64,000 nucleotides of DNA from Nonomuraea guangzhouensis (GTDB taxonomy: Bacteria; Actinomycetota; Actinomycetes; Streptosporangiales; Streptosporangiaceae): positions 56,086-120,085 of the forward strand of contig NZ_JAHKRM010000040.1 of assembly GCF_019396345.1 (NCBI RefSeq). The letters are read 5' to 3'. The notes under the pieces are model-generated. The model searched no databases and was not told where the DNA came from. It was given only the letters and a program-made list of their open reading frames with translations. Numbering within the stretch: position 1 is the first letter of the stretch; each line of letters opens with the position of its first letter. Made by a program: the position numbers and the translations under genes. Of this stretch, positions 24,191-33,183 are shown in pieces.

Positions 24191-25983
24191 CGGAGTGCTC
24201 CTTCCGAGGGGTCGAAGTCGGCGTCCTGGGCGAGCAGCTCGCGGTATTCGGGCACCTCGTCGAGCAGGTCGTGGTGCCGTCCGACGTGCGTGATCGTGCC
24301 GTCCCTGAGCAGCGCCACCTTGTCGGCCAGCAGGACCGTGGAGGCGCGGTGGGCGACCACGATGCCGGTCGCCTCGCGCAGCACGTGACGCAGCGCCTCC
24401 TCCACCAGCGCCTCCGTCTCGACGTCGAGCGCGGACAGCGTGTCGTCGAGGACCAGGATGCGGGGCTTGCTCAGCACGGCCCGGGCCAGCGCCAGGCGCT
24501 GCCGCTGGCCGCCGGACAGGGACATGCCCTGCTCGCCGATCCGGGTGTCGAGGCCCCAGGGCAGGTCGTACACGAACATGGCCTGGGCGGTGCGGATGGC
24601 GTCGTCGAGCTCCTCCTCGGTGGCGTCCTGGCGGCCGAGCGTGAGGTTCTCGCGCACGCTCATCGAGAACAGCGTCGGCTCCTCGAACGCCGTGGCCACC
24701 ACCTCGCGCAGCGCGGGCAGCGACAGGTCGCGCACGTCGTGTCCGTCGATCGTGACGCGGCCGGCGGTGGGGTCGATCAGCCGGGGTACGAGTGAGGTCA
24801 TCGTCGTCTTGCCCGAGCCGGTCGCGCCGACGATGGCGACCGTCTCGCCCGGCCGTACCTCCAGCCACACATCACGCAGCACCGGCTGGTCGGCGCCGGG
24901 GAAGCGGAACTCCACGCCCTCGAAGCGCAGGTGGCCGCGCGGCCGCTCGATCGAGCCGGTGCCGCCCTCGATGGCCGGGACCGTGTCCATGACCTCCATG
25001 ACCCGGTCGGCGGAGGTCATCGCCTCCTGGGCCATCGCCAGGATGAAGCCGAGGCTGGCGATCGGCCAGACGAGCTGCAGCATCAGCGTGGTGAACGCGA
25101 CCAGCGTGCCCAGCGTCATCGAGCCGCTCCCCACGGCCAGCGCGCCGAGCAGCAGGACCAGGGCGAGGGTGAAGTTGGGGATCATCTCGAGGAAGGTGAA
25201 GAAGCGGGCCGACAGCCGCACCTTGTCCATCGAGGTGCCGTAGACCTTGCGCGCCGAGTCGTCGAACTGGTCGAACACGTGGTGCCGGCGGCCGAACGCC
25301 TTGATCGTCCGGATGCCGATCGCCGACTCCTCGACGACCGTGGCGAGGTCTCCCTGCTGGTCCTGCACCTGGCGGGAGATCTTGATGTACTTCTTCTCGA
25401 AGCGCAGCGACACCGCCACGATCGGCACGGCCGACGCGGCCACCAGCAGCCCGAGCGGCCAGTACATGTTCAGCAGCAGCACCGTCACGGTGGTCAGCTG
25501 CAGGATGTTCATGACCAGGAAGAGCATGCCGAAGCCGAGGAAGCGGCGGATCGTGGACAGGTCGGTGGTGGCCCGCGACAGGAGCTGACCCGACTGCCAG
25601 TCGCCGTGGAAGTCCATCGGCAGGCGCTGCAGGTGCTCGTAGAGGTCGTTGCGGATGTGGGTCTCCAGCCCGAGGACCGGGCCGGTCTGCGTCCAGCGCC
25701 TGAAGAAGGTCAGGAACGCTTCGAGAACGCCCACGCCCAGGGCGATGAGACCGAGGGGGAGCAGGGCACCGGAGTCGCCGTGGAGCACGGGCCCGTCGAC
25801 GACCTCCTTGCCCACGAGAGGCAGGGCGATGCTCGCCCCGATGCCGATGATCGCGGCCAGCCAGATGAAGACCAACCTGAGGACGTAGGGGCGGAGATAG
25901 GGCTTCATCCGCCACAGGGCGTTGGAGGTGAGTGGTCGGGAGATGGGCAGGGGACGGCGAGGAGAACGCGTATCGGGAGGCAT
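24187..25983 (-). CDS. ABC exporter half-transporter (permease-ATPase), first of pair
   Basis: A 598-residue type IV ABC exporter subunit. About six membrane helices are followed by Walker A GATGSGKTT, a full LSGGQRQR signature, Walker B ILVLDDTLSALD and the switch-region segment VVAHRAST. In Walker B the usual catalytic Glu after Asp is Asp (LDD), so its own site may hydrolyse ATP slowly; the partner has the normal DE but a weak signature. This is the complementary pattern seen in heterodimeric exporters. The ATG at 25983 is preceded at 7 bases by TAGCCT, so the pair appears to be transcribed from a leaderless start here. Confidence 0.9.
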   Translation of the reverse strand: MPPDTRSPRRPLPISRPLTSNALWRMKPYLRPYVLRLVFIWLAAIIGIGASIALPLVGKEVVDGPVLHGDSGALLPLGLIALGVGVLEAFLTFFRRWTQTGPVLGLETHIRNDLYEHLQRLPMDFHGDWQSGQLLSRATTDLSTIRRFLGFGMLFLVMNILQLTTVTVLLLNMYWPLGLLVAASAVPIVAVSLRFEKKYIKISRQVQDQQGDLATVVEESAIGIRTIKAFGRRHHVFDQFDDSARKVYGTSMDKVRLSARFFTFLEMIPNFTLALVLLLGALAVGSGSMTLGTLVAFTTLMLQLVWPIASLGFILAMAQEAMTSADRVMEVMDTVPAIEGGTGSIERPRGHLRFEGVEFRFPGADQPVLRDVWLEVRPGETVAIVGATGSGKTTMTSLVPRLIDPTAGRVTIDGHDVRDLSLPALREVVATAFEEPTLFSMSVRENLTLGRQDATEEELDDAIRTAQAMFVYDLPWGLDTRIGEQGMSLSGGQRQRLALARAVLSKPRILVLDDTLSALDVETEALVEEALRHVLREATGIVVAHRASTVLLADKVALLRDGTITHVGRHHDLLDEVPEYRELLAQDADFDPSEGALR

Positions 25984-26164
25984 CCCATCCAGGCTAATAC
26001 GTTGGATCAACCGATTTTCTGGTAGGTACCGCCTGCTCCGTGCCCCCAAAGCGGAACAGTTTTCCAACCGCACAGCCCATTGAAAGGCCTGGTCCGAGCG
26101 CCTTAGGGTGATAAATCAGGATGCCTGCGGGGCCACCGATCGGGTTGACCGCCTCGTCCGAAAG

Positions 26165-27622
26165 TCAGAAGGCGAAGGGCCGCGGGGTGTCGCGGGAGGT
26201 CACCCACTGCAGCTCGGTGAAGTCGTCGGCGGCGAAGCCCACGCCGAAGCGCCCCCAGCCGCTGTCCTTGACCCCGCCGAACGGCATCTGCGGCTCGTCG
26301 TTGACCGGCTGGTCGTTGATGTGCACGATCCCCGCCTCCAGCCGCCGGGCGATCTCCAGTCCCCGGCTCGGCTGCCCGGTCAGCACGGCCGCGGTCAGGC
26401 CGAAGCGCGACTCGTTCGCCCGCCGTACCGCCTCGTCCGCGTCCTCGACGACGTCGAGGATGACGACGGGACCGAAAGTCTCGTCGAAGGCGAGCTCGGC
26501 TTCGGCCGGCACTCCGGTGAGGACGGTGGCCGGGTAGCACGGTGGCTCGGGGGTACCGCCCGCGAGTACGCCGGCGCCCATCGCGACGGCCTCCTCGACG
26601 CGGCGGGTGACGAGCGAGAGCGCCCACTTGTTGATCAGCGGGCCGATGACCGTGCGCGGGTCGGCCGGGTCGCCCATCGGCAGCGTGGCCGCCTTGGCGG
26701 CGAAGCGTTCGGTGAACTCGGCGGCGATCGCCCGCTCGACGTAGATGCGGCGGGCGCACATGCACACCTGGCCCTGGTGGACGAAGGCGCCGTAGGCGGC
26801 GGCGTTCACCGCGTAGCCGAGGTCGGCGTCGGCCAGGACGATCAGCGGGTTGTGGCCGCTGAGCTGCAGCACGATGCGCTTGAGGTGGCGCCCGGCCGCC
26901 TCGGCCAGCCGCCGGCCGGTGACGGTCGAGCCGGTGAAGTTGACGCGGCGGACGTGCGGGTGGCCGATCAGCTCCTCGGCGATCGCGCCGGCGTCGCCCG
27001 GCGCGTGGGTGACCACGTTGAGCACCCCGGCCGGCAGTCCGGCCTCGGCGAACACCTCGGCCCACAGCGCGCCCCCGGTCAGCGGCGACTCCTCGGAGGG
27101 CTTCAGCACCACGGTGTTGCCCAGCGCCATCGGCCCCACGATGGCCCGGGCGGCCAGGACCAGCGACGCGTTCCATGGCGCGATGGCGGCGACCACGCCG
27201 ACCGGCCCTCTGATGGCGTACGCGCGGGTGCCGGGGACGTCCGACGGCATGATCTGCCCGATCGGGTCGTGGGCCAGCCCGGACGCCTGGCGCAGCAGGG
27301 AGGTGCAGAAGCCGATGTGCATCATGGCGACCTGCCGGGTGCAGCCGATCTCGGCCGTCATGAGCCCGGCGATCTCCTCGGTCCGCCGCTCCACGATGTC
27401 GGCGGCGCGGAGCAGGACGCTCTGCCGGTCCGTCGGCGACGTCGCCGACCAGGAGGCGAACGCGGCGTGCGCCGCCTCGACGCCGTGCCGGGCGTCCTCG
27501 GCGTCGCCCGCGGCGACCTCGGCCAGGACGGCCCCCGTCCACGGGTTGTGCTTGTCGTATCGCCGCCCGGTATTGGAATCGGACCAGCGCCCGTCGATGT
27601 AGTGCCGCACCGCCAGGATCAC
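26165..27622 (-). CDS. Aldehyde dehydrogenase family protein with Gln in place of the catalytic Glu
   Basis: A 485-residue ALDH-superfamily protein resembling vanillin/salicylaldehyde dehydrogenases. The NAD-site segments IAPWNASLVL, VVLKPSEESP and VNFTGSTVTG are present, as is the nucleophile Cys in HQGQVCMCARR. The general-base motif, normally LELGGK, reads LQLSGHNP: the codon at 26864-26866 is CAG (Gln). This could slow deacylation or mark an altered reaction. The GTG start at 27622 shares GTGA with the LivM-like stop, so it is the last gene of the seven-gene-scale uptake operon. Confidence 0.87.
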   Translation of the reverse strand: MILAVRHYIDGRWSDSNTGRRYDKHNPWTGAVLAEVAAGDAEDARHGVEAAHAAFASWSATSPTDRQSVLLRAADIVERRTEEIAGLMTAEIGCTRQVAMMHIGFCTSLLRQASGLAHDPIGQIMPSDVPGTRAYAIRGPVGVVAAIAPWNASLVLAARAIVGPMALGNTVVLKPSEESPLTGGALWAEVFAEAGLPAGVLNVVTHAPGDAGAIAEELIGHPHVRRVNFTGSTVTGRRLAEAAGRHLKRIVLQLSGHNPLIVLADADLGYAVNAAAYGAFVHQGQVCMCARRIYVERAIAAEFTERFAAKAATLPMGDPADPRTVIGPLINKWALSLVTRRVEEAVAMGAGVLAGGTPEPPCYPATVLTGVPAEAELAFDETFGPVVILDVVEDADEAVRRANESRFGLTAAVLTGQPSRGLEIARRLEAGIVHINDQPVNDEPQMPFGGVKDSGWGRFGVGFAADDFTELQWVTSRDTPRPFAF

Positions 27623-28614
27623 AGGGCCGAGTCTTCCAGACGGTAGCCGACCGGCAGTAACGGGACCTGCGCCCGGCCGGCGACCAGACCCCACAGCCCG
27701 CGCGGCAGGAACAGCGCGAACGCGACGGCGACCAGGCCCAGCCCGATCAGGTAGACGGCGCCCGCGTCGGCGAAGGCGTACTGCACGGTAAAGAACAGGA
27801 CCGCGCCGACGATCGGCCCCTCGAACGTGCCGAGCCCGCCGACGAGCACCATGAAGATCATGTACGCGGTCCACTGGACGCCGAAGATCGACTGGGGCTG
27901 GATGAACAGCGTGTTGGCCAGCGTCAGCGCCCCGGCCGCGCCGCAGCCGAACCCGGCCAGCACGAACAGCAGCGCCTTCAGCGGCCGTACCCGCACGCCC
28001 ACCGACGCGGCCGCGTCCTCGTCGTCGCGGATGGCCTGCAACGCGGCGCCCGTCCGGTGCCGCAGCAGGGCGAAGACGAGGGCGAGCAGCAGCAGCGCGA
28101 ACGCCAGCGTGATCCAGTACGTGTAGGCGCGGCGCAGGTCGGGGCCGTAGACGTTCAGCCCGCGCAGCGACACCCCGGTGCCGCCGCCGAGATCGTGGTC
28201 GAAGGTGACCAGCAGCGCCAGCACCTCGGCCACCACCCAGGTGCCGACCGCGAACTGGCCGCCCCGCAGCCGCAGGACCAGCGGGGACAGCAGCGCCGCG
28301 AGCACCGCCGAACCCACCGAGGCGAGCGCCACGGCCGGGTAAGGGCTCATCCCCCACTGGGTGAGAAAGATCGTGCCGTACGCGCCGGCGCCGATGAACG
28401 CCTGCTGCCCGACCGACACCATTCCGCCGTAACCGGCCAGCGCGTTCCACATGACCGCCAGGATCAGGAAGATGAACAGGCTGGTGAGCTGCTGCACGAC
28501 GTTGGCGGTCACCATGTACGGCATGCCGCACAGCGCGAGAGCGGCAACCACCACACACATGGAGGCGACCCGGGAGGCGGTGCTGGAGCGGCGGACCCGG
28601 CGGCCGGTGGTCAT
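27619..28614 (-). CDS. Branched-chain amino acid-type ABC transporter permease (LivM-like)
   Basis: A 331-residue integral membrane permease with 8-10 helices. The LivM hallmarks are present: WNALAGYGGMVSVGQQAFIGAGAYG near residue 60 and IRDDEDAAASVGV in the cytoplasmic coupling loop, followed by FGCGAAGAL. It pairs with the LivH-like permease immediately upstream. ATG 28614 overlaps the LivH stop by 4 bases. In this operon the transporter more likely takes up an aromatic or other catabolic substrate than leucine, as Liv-type systems often do; that is inference from neighbours. Confidence 0.9.
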   Translation of the reverse strand: MTTGRRVRRSSTASRVASMCVVVAALALCGMPYMVTANVVQQLTSLFIFLILAVMWNALAGYGGMVSVGQQAFIGAGAYGTIFLTQWGMSPYPAVALASVGSAVLAALLSPLVLRLRGGQFAVGTWVVAEVLALLVTFDHDLGGGTGVSLRGLNVYGPDLRRAYTYWITLAFALLLLALVFALLRHRTGAALQAIRDDEDAAASVGVRVRPLKALLFVLAGFGCGAAGALTLANTLFIQPQSIFGVQWTAYMIFMVLVGGLGTFEGPIVGAVLFFTVQYAFADAGAVYLIGLGLVAVAFALFLPRGLWGLVAGRAQVPLLPVGYRLEDSAL

Positions 28615-29486
28615 GGAGCGCTCCGGGTGACGATGGACCTGCCGCGCGGGCCGGCCAGGATGACGAGGAAGACGAGGTGCCCGGCGAGGATCGAGTACTG
28701 CGGGTCGATCGTGCCCCCGACGGTCTGCGCGACGCCGAGGACGACGCCGCCGATCAGCGTCCCCCACAGCGAGCCGAGCCCGCCGATGACCACGGCCTCG
28801 AAGGCGAAGATGAGCTGCGCAGGACCGGCCAAGGGGTCGAAGGTGGACCGGATCGCCAGGAACACCCCGGCCAGCGTGGCCGTGGCGACGGCGATGGCGG
28901 TCGCCCTGGCGTACACCGACGAGGCCGGGATGCCGACGAGGGCGGCGGTGCCGGGGTCCTGCGCGGTCGCCCGCATCTCGCGGCCGAAGCCGGTACGGCG
29001 CAGCACGAGGTGCAGCCCGCCGAGCACGAGCACGGCCGCGGCCAGCACCAGCAGCCCGAAGACGGGCACGGAGAGCTGCCCGGCGACCCGCAGGCTCGCG
29101 GTGGAGATCCACCCGGCCGGCGCGCCGAGCGAGTGGACGTCCGGGGAGAAGGCGCGCAGCAGCGCGTTCTGGATGACGATGGCCAGGCCGAACGTGGTCA
29201 GCAGCGGGATCAGCGGCCCGCCCCGCAGGCTGCGCGCGAGCACGGTGCGCTGGAGCAGGTAGCCCATGCCGAGCATGACGGGCAGCGCGGGCACGAGCGC
29301 GACCCACGGCGAGAGGCCCAGCCGGTCCACCAGCGCCCACACCAGGAAGGTGCCCAGGATCGCCAGGTCGCCGTGCGCCAGGTTGATGATCCGCATGACG
29401 CCGAACATCAGCGACAGCCCGCAGGCGAACAGCGCGTACAGGCCGCCCAGGAAGACGCCCTGCACCACGGCGTTGACCCAGGTCAT
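28611..29486 (-). CDS. Branched-chain amino acid-type ABC transporter permease (LivH-like)
   Basis: A 291-residue permease with about eight membrane helices. LivH landmarks are GVFLGGLYALFACGLSLMFGVMR at the N-terminus, INLAHGDLAILG, and the coupling loop GREMRATAQDPGTAALVGI. It forms the translocation pore together with the LivM-like subunit. The start ATG overlaps the LivF stop by 4 bases. Confidence 0.9.
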   Translation of the reverse strand: MTWVNAVVQGVFLGGLYALFACGLSLMFGVMRIINLAHGDLAILGTFLVWALVDRLGLSPWVALVPALPVMLGMGYLLQRTVLARSLRGGPLIPLLTTFGLAIVIQNALLRAFSPDVHSLGAPAGWISTASLRVAGQLSVPVFGLLVLAAAVLVLGGLHLVLRRTGFGREMRATAQDPGTAALVGIPASSVYARATAIAVATATLAGVFLAIRSTFDPLAGPAQLIFAFEAVVIGGLGSLWGTLIGGVVLGVAQTVGGTIDPQYSILAGHLVFLVILAGPRGRSIVTRSAP

Positions 29487-30196
29487 CGCGGCTCCGCGCG
29501 GAGGCCGAAGTACGCCTCGGTCACCTGGTCGCGGGTGACCGCCCCGCTGGCGGACTCCAGCGCGACGGCGCCTTCGAGCAGGCAGATGACGCGATCACTC
29601 ACCGACAGGGCGCGCCCCAGGTCCTGCTCGACGAGGACCACCGTCGTGCCGCTCGCGAGCACCCGCGACAGCGACGCGTACACCGTGTCGACCGCGATCG
29701 GCGACAACCCGAGCGACACCTCGTCGATGAGCAGCAGGCGCGGGTTGGTCATCAGGGCCCGGCCGATGGAGGTGGCCTGCTGCTCGCCGCCGGACAGGTC
29801 GGCGGCGCGCCGGTGCAGGAGCGGTTTCAGCAGGTCGAACGCGTCGAGCACGGTGTCGAGGCGCCATTGGCCCGGCCGCCCCCGCCGGCCCGCGACCAGC
29901 AGGTTCTCCTCGACCGTCAGCCCGGCGAACAGCCTGCGGCCCTCCGGGACCAGCGCGATGCCCCGCCCGACCCGCCGGTGGGCGGGCAGCGCGGTGATGT
30001 CGGCGCCGTCGAACACGACGGTGCCCTCCGCCGCCGGGTGCGCGCCCGCGATCGTGCGCAGCAGCGTGGACTTGCCCGCGCCGTTCGCACCGATGAGCGC
30101 GACGCATTCGCCCTCGTCCACGGCGAGCGACACACCGCGTACGGCGGTCAGCAGCCCGTGCCGGGCGACGAGTCCCGCCACGCGCAGCAGGCTCAT
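29483..30196 (-). CDS. ABC transporter ATP-binding protein (LivF-like)
   Basis: A 237-residue ATPase. Walker A GANGAGKST, Q-loop region VPEGRRLFAGLTVEENL (the LivF-specific stretch), signature DLSGGEQQ, Walker B RLLLIDEVSLGLSP and the switch segment LVEQDL, where Gln replaces His as in other LivF proteins. It powers the import system with the LivG-like subunit. Start and stop overlap neighbours by 4 bases each. Confidence 0.92.
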   Translation of the reverse strand: MSLLRVAGLVARHGLLTAVRGVSLAVDEGECVALIGANGAGKSTLLRTIAGAHPAAEGTVVFDGADITALPAHRRVGRGIALVPEGRRLFAGLTVEENLLVAGRRGRPGQWRLDTVLDAFDLLKPLLHRRAADLSGGEQQATSIGRALMTNPRLLLIDEVSLGLSPIAVDTVYASLSRVLASGTTVVLVEQDLGRALSVSDRVICLLEGAVALESASGAVTRDQVTEAYFGLRAEPR

Positions 30197-30921
30197 GTCG
30201 CGCCCCTTCCGAGGTAGGCGTCGATGACGACCGCGTTCCGCAGCACCTCGGCGGGCACGCCGTCGGCGATCACCCGCCCGGCGTCCATGCACACCAGCCG
30301 GTCGACCACCTTCAGCAGGATGTGCACGATGTGCTCGATCCAGACGACGCCGATCCCGAGGGCGATGAGCTGCTTGACGGTGATGACCAGGTCTTCGGCC
30401 TCGGCGTCGGTGAGCCCGCCGCCGATCTCGTCGAGCAGCAGCACGCGGGGGCCCGTCGCCAGGGACCGGGCGAGTTCGAGCCGCTTGCGGTGCATCAGGC
30501 CGAGGCTCTCCGCCCGCCGGTTCGCCACGTCGACGAGCCCGCACAGCTCCAGCACCTCGACGCAGCGCGCGTACAGCCGCGACCGGGAAAGCCCTGCCCC
30601 GTAGGCCGCGCCGACCAGGACGTTCTCCAGGACGGTCATCCCGCCGAAGGGACGGGGCACCTGGAACGCCCGGCCCACGCCCCGGCGGCAGCGCAGCTCG
30701 GTACGCAGGCCCGTCACGTCGTCCCCGTCGATGAACACGCGGCCCGCGGACGGCGTGACGGACCCGGCCAGGATGCCGAGCAGCGTCGTCTTGCCCGCGC
30801 CGTTGGGACCGACGATGCCGACCGCCGCCGCCGGCCCGACCTCGAAGTCCACGCCGTCGAGCACCCGCAGCGCCCCGTAGTCCTTGGTCAGGCCGCGCCC
30901 GGCGAGCACCGGCGCGCTCAT
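30193..30921 (-). CDS. ABC transporter ATP-binding protein (LivG-like) with an atypical signature
   Basis: A 242-residue ATPase. Walker A GPNGAGKTT, the LivG-type FQVPRPFGGMTVLENV region, Walker B VLLLDEIGGGLTDAE and switch His in WIEHIVH are clear. The ABC signature, usually LSYGQQRRLE, reads SLGLMHRKRLELAR, lacking the SGG core; Walker B reads DEI rather than DEP. Both oddities recur, as far as I recall, in a subfamily of LivG proteins, so it is probably functional with LivF supplying the canonical signature. Coupled to both neighbours by 4-base overlaps. Confidence 0.88.
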   Translation of the reverse strand: MSAPVLAGRGLTKDYGALRVLDGVDFEVGPAAAVGIVGPNGAGKTTLLGILAGSVTPSAGRVFIDGDDVTGLRTELRCRRGVGRAFQVPRPFGGMTVLENVLVGAAYGAGLSRSRLYARCVEVLELCGLVDVANRRAESLGLMHRKRLELARSLATGPRVLLLDEIGGGLTDAEAEDLVITVKQLIALGIGVVWIEHIVHILLKVVDRLVCMDAGRVIADGVPAEVLRNAVVIDAYLGRGAT

Positions 30922-32219
30922 GCGCGGTACGTCCGCAGCTTGGCCGCGACGGGGACCTGGGGGTCGGAGGAGTTCTCGCACAGCACGAAGGTCACCTTGT
31001 CCCGGCCACCCGCCGGCGCCGTCACCCACTGGCCGCCCAGGATCGGCGTGGCCACCACGTTGGCGTTGGGCCCCTTGCCCCATTGGAGGCGGCCGACCGG
31101 AGTCCGCACGTCCAGCGAACGGATCGCGGCGGCCACGGCGGTCTTGTCCTTGGGGTCGGACGCCTTCGACAGCGCCGCCGCGGCCACGTCGAACAGCGCC
31201 AGGCTCGGTCCGAGCTGCTGGTTCCACTGCTTGCCCGTGGCCTCCCGGTAGCCGTCGGCGAGCCCCTGAGAGCTGAGCTTCGTCAGCGACGAGGTGTAGG
31301 GGTAGGCGGGCGCCCAGTAGGCGCCGCCCGCGATGTTGACGCCGATGGGGCCGAGCGCCTCGATCTGCGACGGGAACAGCCCGGTCTTCGCCACCTGCGC
31401 GATCTTCGGGGTGTACCCCTGCTGCGCGGCCTGCTGCCAGAACGTGGCGAAGTCCGGCGGGATCGGGAAGGTGTTGAAGATCTCGCAGTTCTCGGCCTTG
31501 AACTTCGCGATCTGCGCCGAGTAGTCGTTGGTGCCGTCGGTGTAGGCCCCGGGATCGACGATCGTGTAGCCGGCCTTGGTCAGCAGCGGACCGAGCGCCT
31601 GGCGGATGGCGTTGCCGTCGGAGTCGTTGGGCCACATGACCCCGACCTTCTTGTTCGTCGCGATCTGCGGCCACAGGTGTGTGTAGGCGTTGGCGAACTG
31701 CTGCACGCCGAAGCAGAAGTGGTAAGCGAACTTGAAGGCGTCCTGCTGGCCGGGTTCGGCGCCCCGGCCGAAGTACCAGGCCTCCCAGGGCACGACGGTC
31801 GAGACGCACGGCACCCCGGCGGCCTCGCAGGCGTCCGAGACCGGGTTCACCGTCTCCGGCGTCGAGGTCGTCAGCATCAGGTCGACGCCCGAGCCGTTGA
31901 TCAGGTCGTTGGCCACCTGGGACGCGCGTTGCGGGTTGGACTGGCCGTCCCTGTCGATGATCTCGACGGAGTACTTCCGGCCGGCGACGGTCAGCCCGCC
32001 GGCGAACGCCTTGCGCGCCAGACCCAGCACGTACGCGTCGGGCTCGCCGAACCCGGCCGCGGGCCCCGTCCGCGGACTGACGAACCCGATCTTGAGGGCG
32101 GCCGAGCCGCCTCCGCCGCCGCTCGCCGGGTTCTGACACGCCGACAGCAGGGGCACGGACAGGGCGGTGGCGGCGAGCACCTGCCGCCTGGTTAAGCCGG
32201 AGGAAGGGGATCGGTTCAC
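30918..32219 (-). CDS. Substrate-binding lipoprotein of Liv-type ABC importer, Tat signal
   Basis: A 433-residue type I periplasmic-binding protein. The N-terminus carries a twin-arginine signal with TRRQVLAATALSVPLLSAC, giving lipidation at Cys28, so it is exported folded and tethered to the membrane. IGFVSPRTGPAAGFGEPDAY and the SQVANDLINGSGVDLMLTT segment are typical of Leu/Ile/Val-BP-like receptors. GTG 32219 has GGAGG 6 bases before it. It is the first gene of the livGFHM/ALDH operon and divergent from the IclR gene, which probably controls it. The ligand is unknown; an aromatic acid or aldehyde precursor fits the context. Confidence 0.9.
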   Translation of the reverse strand: MNRSPSSGLTRRQVLAATALSVPLLSACQNPASGGGGGSAALKIGFVSPRTGPAAGFGEPDAYVLGLARKAFAGGLTVAGRKYSVEIIDRDGQSNPQRASQVANDLINGSGVDLMLTTSTPETVNPVSDACEAAGVPCVSTVVPWEAWYFGRGAEPGQQDAFKFAYHFCFGVQQFANAYTHLWPQIATNKKVGVMWPNDSDGNAIRQALGPLLTKAGYTIVDPGAYTDGTNDYSAQIAKFKAENCEIFNTFPIPPDFATFWQQAAQQGYTPKIAQVAKTGLFPSQIEALGPIGVNIAGGAYWAPAYPYTSSLTKLSSQGLADGYREATGKQWNQQLGPSLALFDVAAAALSKASDPKDKTAVAAAIRSLDVRTPVGRLQWGKGPNANVVATPILGGQWVTAPAGGRDKVTFVLCENSSDPQVPVAAKLRTYRA

Positions 32220-32268
32220 GCGCGCCTCCAGGGTGAGGTGGAGAGTGATCGGAACGTACGAGCGCGCG

Positions 32269-32314
32269 TGCCACAAGTCAACGCGGCGTTCGAACATGTG
32301 AAACGCTTGTGGCA
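32269..32314. promoter_or_regulatory. Candidate IclR operator region between divergent genes
   Basis: TGCCACAAG (32269-32277) and CTTGTGGCA (32306-32314) form a perfect 9-base inverted repeat 28 bases apart; the right arm ends on the A of the iclR ATG. Between them lies GTTCGAAC (32288-32295) and an ACATGT core. Placement over both promoters suits IclR control of itself and of the transporter operon. Confidence 0.5.
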
Positions 32315-33114
32315 TGACCTCCCAGTCGCTGGAGCGCGGGCTGCTGATCCTCTCGACGTTCAGCGAGGCCCGGCCGATCCTCGGCATCGCCGACCTGGCC
32401 CGTTCGGCCGGCCTGAACAAGAGCACGACCTACCGCTACGTGGCCACGCTGGCCAAGCTCGGCTATGTCCAGCAGGATCCCGAGACGAAGAAGTACTCAC
32501 TGGGGCCGCGGGTCGTCGACCTCGGCTTCGCCGCGATCAACTCGATGGAGATCACCCGGGTCGCCGCCCGCCATCTCCAGGCCCTGTCCGACGAGACCGG
32601 CTACGCCGCCAGCATGGCCGTGCTCGACGGGCCCGACATCGTCTACGTGGAGCGGCGGCGCAGCGGCCGGGGCGGCGGCGGGTTCGCGGTCGATCTCAAC
32701 CTGCACGTCGGCTCGCGGCTGCCGGCCTACTGCACCTCGATGGGCAAGGTCCTGCTCGCCTTCCGCGAGCCCGCCGCGCTGCGCGCGCTGCTCGACCGTA
32801 CCGACTTCGCCAGGCGCGGCCCCCGCACCATCACCGCGCGCGAGCAGCTCGTGTCCGCCCTGGAGCGGGTACGGCAGAGCGGCATCGCGGTCAACGACGA
32901 GGAGCTCGCCCCGGGGCTGCGCTCCCTGGCGGCGCCGGTGCGCGACAGGTCGGGCAACGTCGTGGCGGCCATCAACATCGCGGTGCACCTGACGACCTGG
33001 AACGTCCCCGTCGACTCGGTCGTGGGCCGCCTGGAGGGGCCGCTGCGCCGTACCGCCGCAGAGATCTCCAGCGGGCTCGGCTTCCGCGGCGGGAATTTGT
33101 GTTCCAGTAGCTGA
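32314..33114 (+). CDS. IclR-family transcriptional regulator
   Basis: A 266-residue regulator. The N-terminal winged helix-turn-helix spans about residues 1-65 (GIADLARSAGLNKSTTYRYVATL), followed by the IclR ligand-binding domain (GSRLPAYCTSMGKVLLA, then GIAVNDEELAPGLRSLAAPV). Such regulators sense aromatic acids or similar metabolites. It is divergent from the binding-protein gene and lies 69 bases upstream of the second ALDH gene on the same strand, so it likely controls both units. Confidence 0.92.
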   Translation: MTSQSLERGLLILSTFSEARPILGIADLARSAGLNKSTTYRYVATLAKLGYVQQDPETKKYSLGPRVVDLGFAAINSMEITRVAARHLQALSDETGYAASMAVLDGPDIVYVERRRSGRGGGGFAVDLNLHVGSRLPAYCTSMGKVLLAFREPAALRALLDRTDFARRGPRTITAREQLVSALERVRQSGIAVNDEELAPGLRSLAAPVRDRSGNVVAAINIAVHLTTWNVPVDSVVGRLEGPLRRTAAEISSGLGFRGGNLCSSS

Positions 33115-33183
33115 AACGCCGTATTGATTGCGCCGCACCACGGAACTACATTCGGCCCTTGTCCGCGAGCGAAGGGGGCGCAG

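Noticed and set aside
26104..26537. TAGGGT box followed by a possible plus-strand start at 26121
   Set aside because: The frame runs antisense through the ALDH gene and has no motifs; the box may be chance or drive an antisense RNA, which cannot be shown here.
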